DNA from: Bacteroidia bacterium
GTDB lineage: Bacteria; Bacteroidota; Bacteroidia; Palsa-965
Reading direction: 5' to 3'
Length of the DNA: 64,000 nt
NCBI GenBank assembly: GCA_025454955.1
Contig: JALONL010000008.1
Location: 236,677 to 300,676, forward strand
Shown here: one piece after another, positions 8,393 through 15,873 of the stretch
Numbering within the stretch: the stretch's first letter is position 1
Layout of the letters: each line of letters opens with the position of its first letter
The notes under the pieces: model-generated
Told to the model about the DNA's origin: nothing
The model's database searches: none
What the model saw: the letters and a program-made list of their open reading frames with translations, nothing else
Made by a program: the position numbers and the translations under genes

Positions 8393-8550
8393 ACCCCGCA
8401 CATGCGTGGTGCGGGGTGCGATGGTCTTATGCCTGGTGAGTGGTGAGATAGTCATTTGCGAGACGCGGTGAGCGCCAGTCTCATGCGTGGGCGTGAAGCC
8501 GGGGGTGCGGGCAGGTGATCGTGGGCTGGTGGGCTGGCTGGTGGGCTTGG

Positions 8551-8612
8551 GCGCGATGCCTCGCGCGCTTACGGGAATCTATGGGGATTCCCGTTGGGGT
8601 GCGAGGCATCGC
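8551..8612. repeat. REP-like palindrome, copy 2
   Basis: Same architecture as copy 1, with a perfect outer arm (GCGATGCCTCGC with GCGAGGCATCGC) and the inner arm ACGGGAATC with GATTCCCGT. It lies just beyond the flotillin stop, where it could act as a transcript-end stabiliser or terminator-like structure. Confidence 0.7.
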
Positions 8613-8626
8613 ACCCGGTACCATGC

Positions 8627-9616
8627 CTACTTTGCAGGCGGATTAGGATTGTTTTTATTAGGATTGGCTATACTCTGACGCATATCCGTATCGGCCTGTA
8701 CGTTCTGGAGTTTGTAGTAGTCCATTACGCCGAGGTTTCCGCTGCGGAAAGCATCGGCTATGGCCATTGGAATCTGAGCTTCGGCTTCGATTACTTTGGC
8801 GCGGGCTTCCTGGGCTTTGGCTTTGTTTTCCTGTTCGAGGGCTACGGCGAGGCTTCGGCGTTCTTCGGCTTTGGCCTGGGCTATGTTTTTATCGGCGTTG
8901 GCCTGGGCCATTTGAAGTTCGGCACCGATGTTTTTGCCTACGTCCACGTCGGCAATGTCGATGGAAAGAATTTCGAACGCGGTGCCCGAATCGAGTCCTT
9001 TGGAAAGCACGAGTTTGGAAATGGAGTCGGGATTTTCGAGTACAAGTTTATGGCTCGCGGCCGAGCCGATGGAAGTAACAATGCCTTCGCCCACGCGGGC
9101 CAGAATGGTTTCTTCGCCGGCGCCGCCCACAAGCTGGCGGATGTTGGCACGAACGGTTACCCGTGCTTTAGCCACCAGCTGAATGCCGTCTTTGGCCACT
9201 GCAGCCACCGGAGGTACATCTATCACTTTCGGGTTTACCGACATTTGCACGGCCAGAAATACATCGCGGCCGGCAAGATCAATGGCGGTAGCCGATTTGA
9301 AGTCGAGCGGAATATTGGCCTTATCGGCGGAGATGAGCGCATTTACCACCGACTGCACATGACCGCCCGCCAGAAAGTGCGCTTCGAGCTCGTCGCGTGT
9401 AAGTTTCAGTCCGGCTTTATGCGTATTAATCATCGCGTTTACAATCATGCTGGGCGGCACTTTGCGTATGCGCATGGCGATAAGCTGAATGATGGGAACC
9501 CTTACGCCCGAAAGCAGTGCCGAAAACCAGAGCCCTAGCGGTACCAGGTAGAAGAAAAAAATGAGCAGGATAAAGGCCGCAGCCGCGCCTATGAGGTATA
9601 AGGTGTTTTGGTTCAT
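8627..9616 (-). CDS. floA: Flotillin-like SPFH protein (FloA/YqfA type)
   Basis: A 329-residue protein with an N-terminal hydrophobic hairpin (about residues 6-35) and '[22 protein letters not shown]', characteristic of FloA. An SPFH domain with '[24 protein letters not shown]' follows, then an Ala/Glu-rich coiled coil (about 215-275). It forms functional membrane microdomains. The partner-type NfeD gene is at 3223-3690 rather than adjacent. A degenerate -7 box (TACCTTCG) on the - strand at 9645-9652 may drive it. The Pro/Asn-rich tail '[12 protein letters not shown]' is unremarkable. Confidence 0.92.
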   Translation of the reverse strand: MNQNTLYLIGAAAAFILLIFFFYLVPLGLWFSALLSGVRVPIIQLIAMRIRKVPPSMIVNAMINTHKAGLKLTRDELEAHFLAGGHVQSVVNALISADKANIPLDFKSATAIDLAGRDVFLAVQMSVNPKVIDVPPVAAVAKDGIQLVAKARVTVRANIRQLVGGAGEETILARVGEGIVTSIGSAASHKLVLENPDSISKLVLSKGLDSGTAFEILSIDIADVDVGKNIGAELQMAQANADKNIAQAKAEERRSLAVALEQENKAKAQEARAKVIEAEAQIPMAIADAFRSGNLGVMDYYKLQNVQADTDMRQSIANPNKNNPNPPAK

Positions 9617-9660
9617 GTGTGTGTAGTAATGATGGATGCTGTTTCGAAGGTAGGGAAATT

Positions 9661-9690
9661 TTTGAAGGTGCTTCTTCTCCCCTATCTTTG
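9661..9690 (+). promoter_or_regulatory. Promoter of the YdeI-like gene
   Basis: TTTG at 9661-9664 and TATCTTTG at 9683-9690 are separated by 18 bases. Transcription would start near 9697, giving a leader of about 35-40 bases before the ATG at 9734. Confidence 0.65.
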
Positions 9691-9733
9691 AATTAAGAGA
9701 CTCTTCATTTATACCATATACTAAGCTTATTTT

Positions 9734-10363
9734 ATGAACACCAGCATAGAAGATTATTTCACCGACGGCTGCGGCCGCTGCCCGCTGGGCGGAACGCCCG
9801 GGTGCAAGGTGCGTACATGGTCGGGCGAACTGCGCGCCCTGAGAAACATTGTGCTTTCGTGCGGACTTACCGAAGAAGTGAAATGGGGCGTACCCTGTTA
9901 CACCTTCCAGAAAAATAACATTCTGATTATTGGTGCATTTAAAGAAAACTGCACCCTGAGTTTTTTCAAAGGTGCTTTACTGAGCGATACCGAAAACATC
10001 CTGCAAAAACCCGGCGAAGAATCGCAGGCAGGAAGGGTGATACGTTTTACCAGCGTGAAACAGATTACCACCCTCGAAACCGTGCTGAGGGCCTATATTT
10101 TCGAAGCCGTTGAAGTGGAAAAGGCCGGACTGAAAGTAAAATACAAGAGTACATCGGAGTATGCGGTGCCCGAAGAATTTCAGCGCCGCTTAGATGCTGA
10201 TAAGGCACTGAAAAAAGCTTTTGAGGCATTAACTCCCGGCCGCCAGCGTGGTTTTCTGCTGCATTTTTCGCAGGCCAAACAGGTGAAAACCCGCGAAGCA
10301 CGTATTGATAAATGTATTCCGATGATTATGCGCGGAATTGGCATGGGCGACAATTACCGCTGA
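9734..10363 (+). CDS. YdeI/DUF1801-family protein
   Basis: A 209-residue protein. The N-terminus carries a cysteine cluster '[16 protein letters not shown]', then a DUF1801-like domain ('[26 protein letters not shown]', '[19 protein letters not shown]'). The C-terminus has the YdeI signature '[32 protein letters not shown]'. In other bacteria YdeI-like proteins are linked to stress and peptide resistance, but no biochemical role is established. It has its own promoter and converges on the MarR gene with five bases between stops. Confidence 0.85.
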   Translation: MNTSIEDYFTDGCGRCPLGGTPGCKVRTWSGELRALRNIVLSCGLTEEVKWGVPCYTFQKNNILIIGAFKENCTLSFFKGALLSDTENILQKPGEESQAGRVIRFTSVKQITTLETVLRAYIFEAVEVEKAGLKVKYKSTSEYAVPEEFQRRLDADKALKKAFEALTPGRQRGFLLHFSQAKQVKTREARIDKCIPMIMRGIGMGDNYR

Positions 10364-10368
10364 GTTAG

Positions 10369-11073
10369 CTAAACGACCGTAGTGCGCAGCGCATTCAACT
10401 CTTCGAGCGACTTATCGCGGTGATGCAGATACACCTCGCGGTGAAAGCCGTCGAGTTTGCCGAGCAGGTGTACAAGCTGGTATTTCTCTTCTTCAGTCAG
10501 TTTGCCGGTAACCAAACCCGATACTTCTTTCATTCTTCCGGCCACGGCAAACATTACCTCGCGGCCTGTGGCAGTGTGTCTTACAAGGGTGCTGCGGCGG
10601 TCGGCGGTGTCGCTGAGTTCTTCGAGCAGACCCAGACGTACCATGCGGCGTATGATTTCGAGGCCCGACGTTTTTTCGTGGGCGTTGCGGTGAATGAGTT
10701 CGGTTTTCGACATGCCGGGGCTGCCGGTGAGTGCGGCCAGGTAGGTAAACTCGTCGAGCGATTGCAGCGGCGTTCCGGCCAATGCTTTTTTGCTGTACAG
10801 CTTGGCATAACGCTGCATAAAGCCTACCAGCGCAGTAAGCTGGTTATCGAGTTGCAGGAAATCATCCCACATGGCTTTCTCCGGCCCTGCCCCATCGGGC
10901 TTTTGAGGCGTTACATGACGCAGGCGGTTCTGATTGACTAACCAGCCTGTAAAACCGGCCAGGTCTTCCGCTTCCGGCGCCGACTGCTGGTACAGATCGA
11001 GCTCATGCAGCAACTCTTCGAGCAAACGATAGCGGTGAGAAAGCGTGTTCATGGTTTTTCGGATTACATACAA
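10369..11073 (-). CDS. MarR-family transcriptional regulator
   Basis: About 234 residues from the ATG at 11073, or 227 from the ATG at 11052 (MNTLSHRYRLL). A long N-terminal helical extension precedes a MarR winged helix at about residues 110-220. 'GMSKTELIHRNAHEKTSGLEIIRRMVRLGLLEE' is the recognition helix region, and 'TADRRSTLVRHTATGREV' matches the D-x-R-S wing motif. It is divergent from the TonB receptor gene, with a 22-bp near-palindrome between them, so autorepression plus control of the receptor is likely. Confidence 0.85.
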   Translation of the reverse strand: MYVIRKTMNTLSHRYRLLEELLHELDLYQQSAPEAEDLAGFTGWLVNQNRLRHVTPQKPDGAGPEKAMWDDFLQLDNQLTALVGFMQRYAKLYSKKALAGTPLQSLDEFTYLAALTGSPGMSKTELIHRNAHEKTSGLEIIRRMVRLGLLEELSDTADRRSTLVRHTATGREVMFAVAGRMKEVSGLVTGKLTEEEKYQLVHLLGKLDGFHREVYLHHRDKSLEELNALRTTVV

Positions 11074-11106
11074 TGAACATCGTGAAGATTAAAAAGTTCA
11101 AAAACC

Positions 11107-11128
11107 TGCTAAAAAAATATTTTTAGCA
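11107..11128. promoter_or_regulatory. Candidate MarR operator palindrome
   Basis: TGCTAAAAAA followed by ATATTTTTAGCA forms a near-perfect 22-bp palindrome with half-site TGCTAAAA. It lies in the 110-bp space between the divergent MarR and TonB-receptor genes, where a MarR dimer would be expected to bind. Confidence 0.55.
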
Positions 11129-11186
11129 CAAAACCGAACAATCTTCGCGCCACGATGTTTTGAATACGATTAAACCAGTACAACGA

Positions 11187-13586
11187 ATGACACCTGCTTA
11201 CTCTCTCCGCAGTATTCTTTCTCTTTTATCGCTGCTTTGCTTTACCGCGCTTACCGCCCAAAACGGTGTGCTGCGCGGCCGCGTAACCGATGCAGCCACC
11301 AACGAACCGGTACTTTTTGCCATTGTGAGCCTTCAAAACACCAGCAAAGGCACCACTACCGACACGGCGGGCCGTTTCGAGTTCCGAAATCTTGAAGCGG
11401 GCTTATATAACGTGCAGGTGAATTTGCTGGGCTACAAACCCAAAATTGAGTTTGAGGTGCTTGTGACCAACATCAAACCCACCGAAATAGAAATCAGCCT
11501 CGAATCGGATGCCCGCAATGCCGATACGGTAACCATTACCGCCTCGCCCTTTGCCAAAACGCTGGAAAGTCCGGTTTCGCTGCGCAGCATTGGCACTGCC
11601 GAAATTGAGCGTACACCCGGCGGCAACCGCGATATTTCAAGAACCATTCAATCGCTTCCAGGTGTGGCCTCGCCACCATCGTTCCGCAACGATATTATCA
11701 TTCGCGGCGGAGCGCCCAACGAAAACCGTTTTTTCCTTGATGGGATTGAAATTCCCAACATCAACCACTTTGCCACACAGGGCTCGTCGGGTGGGCCGGT
11801 AGGTTTGCTCAATGTGAATTATATACGTGAAGTGGATTTTTACTCGGGTGCTTTTCCGGCCACGCGGGGCAATGCGCTGAGTTCGGTTTTCGATTTCAAG
11901 ATGAAAGACGGAAACACCGAGCGCATCATTACCACCGGCACATTGGGTTCGAGCGATGTGGGTATAACATTCGACGGGCCGATTGGAAAAAACACCACCT
12001 ACATTCTTTCGGCGCGCCGCTCTTACCTTCAGTTTTTGTTTCGTGCGCTGCAACTTCCGTTTTTGCCTACCTACAACGACTTTCAGTTTAAAACCAAAAC
12101 AAAATTCGGCGATAAAGGCGAACTCACTTTCCTCGGTCTGGGTGCCATAGACCAGTTTGCCCTCAACCTCGAACAAAACGAAACCGAATCGCAGCGTTAC
12201 CTGCTCGAAGTGCTTCCGGTGCAGGAACAGTGGAATTATATGACCGGCGCCACCTACAAACATTTCCTGAGCAACGGCACTCTGTTTTTTGCATTGAGCC
12301 GAAACATGCTCGACAATACTTCCACCAAGTATTACCTGAACGACGAAAGCGATCCGAACAACCTTACACTGCGATACGTGTCGCAGGAAAGCGAAAACAA
12401 ATTCCGCTTCGAACACGCCATTTACACCAACGGCTGGAAATTTACCTACGGCACGGGCGTGGAACTGGTGCGCTACACCAACGAAACTTTCCAGAGACTT
12501 TCCACACCCGCGGGCATAGTAACCGTTGATTTCGACTCGAAATTGGTGTTTATGAAATACGCACTCTTTGCACAGGCCAGCAAACGACTGCTCGAAGAAC
12601 GCCTTACCCTTTCGCTGGGTCTTCGCACCGATTTTGCCGACTATTCCTCGGAAATGCTTAACCCGCTCAACCAGTTTTCGCCGCGCTTTTCGGCCTCTTA
12701 CGCACTGAACGAGAAATGGTCGCTTAACGTAAACGCAGGCCGCTATTTCCAGTTGCCCGCCTACACGGTGCTTGGTTTCAGAAACAACGCCGGCGATCTG
12801 GTAAACAAAACCAATGGCGTGACCTACATCCGCGCCGACCACGCCGTGGCGGGCATCGAATATGCGCCCTGGAACAATGCGCGCATTACGGTAGAAGGTT
12901 TTTACAAAACATACAGCAACTATCCGTTTGTACTGAGCGATTCGGTTAATCTGGCCAATCTCGGTGCCGATTTCGGAGTAATTGGAAACACGGCGGTAAC
13001 CTCTATCGGCGAAGGCCGCAGCTATGGCGTGGAGTTTTTAATTCAGCAAAAACTTTATAAAGGTTTTTATGGTATTGCCGCCTACACTTTTGTGCGCAGC
13101 GAGTTCAGCACCAAAACCGGCGACTTTGCGCCCTCGGCCTGGGACAATGGCCATATTGTGACACTCACGGCCGGACGCAAGTTTAAAAAAGGCTGGGAAC
13201 TGGGTGTGCGCTGGCGTTTGCAGGGCGGCGCTCCGTTTACACCGGTTGATGTGCAGCGTTCATCGCTTATCAATGTGTGGAACGTGAGCGGACAGGGCCT
13301 GCCCGATTTCAACCGCCTCAACAGCGAACGCCTTGAAGTGGCACACCAGCTCGATATTCGTGTGGACAAGAAATGGTTCCTGAAAAAATACTCGCTCAAC
13401 CTTTATTTCGACGTACAGAATATTTACAACTACCAGCAAACCTTACAGCCCACCATGGTGCTCGACCGCGACCAGAACGGCAATCCGATAATCGACCCGA
13501 ACAACCCGAATGCCTATCAGGTAAAGTTTCTGGAGAATACAAACGGCACGGTATTGCCCACACTGGGTATCATTCTGGAGTTTTAG
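11187..13586 (+). CDS. TonB-dependent outer-membrane receptor
   Basis: About 799 residues from the ATG at 11187; a TTG nine codons upstream is less likely because a normal signal peptide (LSLLSLLCFTALTAQ) starts here. Residues ~25-110 form a carboxypeptidase-regulatory-like domain ('GRVTDAATNEPVLFAIV'). A plug domain follows ('QSLPGVASPPSFRNDIIIRGGAPNEN'), then a large beta-barrel ending in Phe. It imports an unknown ligand across the outer membrane. No SusD partner lies next to it, so a classical polysaccharide locus is unlikely. A hairpin follows the stop. Confidence 0.92.
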   Translation: MTPAYSLRSILSLLSLLCFTALTAQNGVLRGRVTDAATNEPVLFAIVSLQNTSKGTTTDTAGRFEFRNLEAGLYNVQVNLLGYKPKIEFEVLVTNIKPTEIEISLESDARNADTVTITASPFAKTLESPVSLRSIGTAEIERTPGGNRDISRTIQSLPGVASPPSFRNDIIIRGGAPNENRFFLDGIEIPNINHFATQGSSGGPVGLLNVNYIREVDFYSGAFPATRGNALSSVFDFKMKDGNTERIITTGTLGSSDVGITFDGPIGKNTTYILSARRSYLQFLFRALQLPFLPTYNDFQFKTKTKFGDKGELTFLGLGAIDQFALNLEQNETESQRYLLEVLPVQEQWNYMTGATYKHFLSNGTLFFALSRNMLDNTSTKYYLNDESDPNNLTLRYVSQESENKFRFEHAIYTNGWKFTYGTGVELVRYTNETFQRLSTPAGIVTVDFDSKLVFMKYALFAQASKRLLEERLTLSLGLRTDFADYSSEMLNPLNQFSPRFSASYALNEKWSLNVNAGRYFQLPAYTVLGFRNNAGDLVNKTNGVTYIRADHAVAGIEYAPWNNARITVEGFYKTYSNYPFVLSDSVNLANLGADFGVIGNTAVTSIGEGRSYGVEFLIQQKLYKGFYGIAAYTFVRSEFSTKTGDFAPSAWDNGHIVTLTAGRKFKKGWELGVRWRLQGGAPFTPVDVQRSSLINVWNVSGQGLPDFNRLNSERLEVAHQLDIRVDKKWFLKKYSLNLYFDVQNIYNYQQTLQPTMVLDRDQNGNPIIDPNNPNAYQVKFLENTNGTVLPTLGIILEF

Positions 13587-13606
13587 CAAACTATTTTTTA
13601 CTATTC

Positions 13607-13639
13607 ACTCCGCCCCGATGTATGGCATCAGGGCGGAGT
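13607..13639 (+). terminator. Hairpin after the TonB receptor gene
   Basis: A 14-bp stem with one mismatch (13607-13620 with 13626-13639) and a five-base loop, followed by a T-containing stretch (TCGTTATTTTA). It probably ends receptor transcription just before the YkgJ-like gene. Confidence 0.6.
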
Positions 13640-13655
13640 TCGTTATTTTAGCAGT

Positions 13656-14150
13656 ATGGCAGTTAATCTCGATGAGTTCACCCGTAAATCAAAAGCCGAT
13701 CAGCCCGCCAATAAAAAGCTGTTCGACCGCATCAAACGGGTAAAGCCCAAAGACCTCGACACGCAGGTACATCGCCTTCACGATGAGGCTTTTGAGGAAA
13801 TTAACTGCCTCGAATGCGCCAACTGTTGCAAAACCACCAGTCCTATTTTTTATCAGCACGATATTGAACGGGTGGCGCAAAACCTGCGCATGAAACCGGG
13901 CGCATTTATACAGAAGTACCTGTACATGGACGAAGACGGTGATTTTGTACTCCACTCGGCCCCCTGCCCTTTTCTCGATGCCGAAAATTACTGCCTCGTT
14001 TACGAAGACCGTCCCAAAGCCTGCCGCGAATATCCGCACACCAACCGCAAGAGGGTGTATCAGATTGCCGATTTAACGCTGCGCAATACAATGGTTTGTC
14101 CGGCCGTTCTTGATATTGCCGAAAAACTCAGAAACATTTACCCCTCATGA
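13656..14150 (+). CDS. YkgJ-family cysteine-cluster protein
   Basis: A 164-residue protein with the conserved Cys pattern of this family: 'NCLECANCCK' at about residues 50-59, 'APCPFLDAENYCLVYEDRPKACREYP' at about 107-132, and a final 'MVCP'. These cysteines are thought to bind a metal or Fe-S cluster; the biochemical role is unknown. A degenerate -7 box (TATTTTAG) sits just before the ATG. It overlaps the next gene by four bases (ATGA), so the two are co-translated. Confidence 0.85.
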   Translation: MAVNLDEFTRKSKADQPANKKLFDRIKRVKPKDLDTQVHRLHDEAFEEINCLECANCCKTTSPIFYQHDIERVAQNLRMKPGAFIQKYLYMDEDGDFVLHSAPCPFLDAENYCLVYEDRPKACREYPHTNRKRVYQIADLTLRNTMVCPAVLDIAEKLRNIYPS

Positions 14151-14860
14151 AACACATTTTCTCCATTATACTCCTGCTTTCAGCACTTCCCGGCGCAGCC
14201 CAGCGTAATTTTAACGTTGAACTGTATGCCGGTTCGGGAATTATCCGCCTTCATCGGTTTACGCCATACAGCTTTGACAATGGCAACCTGGTAATTAATT
14301 CACAAATGCCTCAGGGCGGACTGAATTTTGGGGCCATGTTCAGCCGGAAGGCGAAAGTAATGACACTACTCTACAGCATAGGCATTTGCAGGAACATTGC
14401 TTATACTACTTTAAAACACGATGTATATTCATTCGCTTTCAACTCCCAAACCACTTATACCCGCAATGTGCATTATTTGCGCTGGGACATGACCCGGGCC
14501 GAATTAGGCATACAGCTTCAGGCCGCTTTGGGTAAAGAAAGAAACATCAGACTTACAGGCGGGCTTTTGTTTACCAGTGTGCTCATTAACCGGACGAGGG
14601 CGAACTATTGGTATGTGGAGCAGGAACAATATTATGACAATACAACCGGAACCTATATCTACACTCACTTCACCGAATTAAGAGTAGAACGGATACCTGC
14701 ACGGCAAATGGGCATGGCCTTTGCAGGCGGGTTAATATTGCCCATACCCGAAACCCGTGTAAGTATTGCCGCCAACTGGAGGTTTGGATTTACACCAAAC
14801 AATTCCCTATTCATACTGGCCGAAAGAGGAATGAATATTTCGATGGTATTTACGTTATAA
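14147..14860 (+). CDS. Outer-membrane beta-barrel-like protein (paralog of 14913)
   Basis: A 237-residue protein with a signal peptide (cleavage after LPGAAQ) and alternating strands ending in a hydrophobic residue ('MNISMVFTL'), as in small Bacteroidota outer-membrane barrels. It resembles the next gene in 'YLRWDM', 'ERNIRLTGGLLF' and 'AGGLILPIPETRVS', and more distantly the protein at 19721. I do not recognise a named family. Start and stop overlap with the YkgJ-like gene suggests one transcript. Confidence 0.75.
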   Translation: MKHIFSIILLLSALPGAAQRNFNVELYAGSGIIRLHRFTPYSFDNGNLVINSQMPQGGLNFGAMFSRKAKVMTLLYSIGICRNIAYTTLKHDVYSFAFNSQTTYTRNVHYLRWDMTRAELGIQLQAALGKERNIRLTGGLLFTSVLINRTRANYWYVEQEQYYDNTTGTYIYTHFTELRVERIPARQMGMAFAGGLILPIPETRVSIAANWRFGFTPNNSLFILAERGMNISMVFTL

Positions 14861-14912
14861 TTTTTTGCCGGATTTTACGTTTACAATCCTGCACATTATA
14901 ACCGTTAATCCC

Positions 14913-15638
14913 ATGAAATTACTTTTCACCCTTGTGAATTTCCTGGTTCTTTCCGTTGCCTTTGCCCAATCAGACGTGAAACTTGAGGCATACGGCGGAA
15001 CAAATATTACCCGGCTGTCTGAAATAATACGCCCAAGGTATGCCGGCAATACAATTACCGAACTGAAGTTGCATTCCCAGCTTGGTGCGCAGGCGGGTGC
15101 CATGCTGAGTTTCAGGAATAAGAGGCTTACTCCAGTTTTCGGGCTGCAATTTTCGCGGGCAGTATGCTATGGTACTTTTGGAAAAATAGACGATGTGCAA
15201 TACCATTCCACTACTTTGTACATGGTGTACTATATGCGTTGGGATATTGTACGCACTGATATATTGATGATGGCGCAACTGGCACTGGGTCCGGAGAAAA
15301 ATATACGGCTCACGGGGGGAATTATTTTTAGCAGTAATCTGGTCAACCTCTCGAAACAGCAATATTTGAAACATAGCCGTTCTTCAGGGAGTTCGTACAC
15401 ATTTGAAAATCTTTCGGGCAAAGTACCGATGAATAATTTCAATACTTATTTGTGCGGTGGCATGATTTTGCCTGTGCCCGAAACCAAATTTAGTGCGGGA
15501 TTTTTATGGCGATGGTGCCCCACTGTGGTTGATAAAATGTATGGATTTAACGAATCGGGGGTGCAGGTTTCGGTGGTGTATGATTTGAGCGAAAGATTAT
15601 TGAGAAAAAAATCCGGTCAGGAAAATCCCCCCAAATAA
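14913..15638 (+). CDS. Outer-membrane beta-barrel-like protein (paralog of 14147)
   Basis: 241 residues from the ATG at 14913, chosen because the signal peptide (KLLFTLVNFLVLSVAFAQ) begins there; an upstream TTG would add 16 non-signal residues. It shares 'YMRWDI', 'EKNIRLTGGIIFSS' and 'CGGMILPVPETKFS' with the previous gene, so the pair arose by tandem duplication. It ends with a short basic tail after the last strand. The function is unknown; a surface or porin-like role is possible. Confidence 0.75.
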   Translation: MKLLFTLVNFLVLSVAFAQSDVKLEAYGGTNITRLSEIIRPRYAGNTITELKLHSQLGAQAGAMLSFRNKRLTPVFGLQFSRAVCYGTFGKIDDVQYHSTTLYMVYYMRWDIVRTDILMMAQLALGPEKNIRLTGGIIFSSNLVNLSKQQYLKHSRSSGSSYTFENLSGKVPMNNFNTYLCGGMILPVPETKFSAGFLWRWCPTVVDKMYGFNESGVQVSVVYDLSERLLRKKSGQENPPK

Positions 15639-15826
15639 TAATTCCTTTGTTGCTTCATGGAAAATAATCTCCTGCAAAACTTGAATTCCGGGCTATTTAC
15701 GGCGATGGAATTTTACGGTCTATAATGGAGCTATATTAATTTCAGCGCCGTAACAACCTTTCTGCTGCAACTATTCACGCAATAACCTGAGATGCCTTTA
15801 AACTGATTTTCTGCATTTTCCGGAAG

Positions 15827-15856
15827 TTGGCCGCTCGACTGTTTTCAGTAAACTTG
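15827..15856 (+). promoter_or_regulatory. Promoter candidate for the Asp-box T9SS gene
   Basis: TTG at 15827-15829 and TAAACTTG at 15849-15856 (one mismatch from TAnnTTTG) are spaced by 19 bases, 17 bases before the ATG at 15874. The rest of the 235-bp gap from 15639 shows nothing else recognisable. Confidence 0.45.
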
Positions 15857-15873
15857 TAAAAACATTTGAGCGG

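Larger units (their letters stand above)
7900..8620. repeat. G/T-rich degenerate tandem-repeat field (no credible gene)
   Basis: The 0.73 kb between the MFS and flotillin genes is filled by imperfect units of about 50-60 bp. Their core reads like GGGCTGRGGCRYGATGCCAG followed by CTGGTGGCCGYAGGCAGTGG, with shorter 10-bp sub-repeats (GGGCTGGCTC) near 8300-8330. The + strand is almost devoid of C+A runs. Several frames are open on both strands because of the repeats, giving His/Pro/Ala-rich translations; none looks like a real protein. Two REP-like palindromes are embedded at 8331 and 8551. Confidence 0.75.

Noticed and set aside
7880..8455. Open frame of ~190 codons on the - strand giving a His/Pro/Ala-rich repetitive protein
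   Set aside because: It lies entirely in the tandem-repeat field, several other frames are equally open, and there is no start context, signal peptide or family resemblance.
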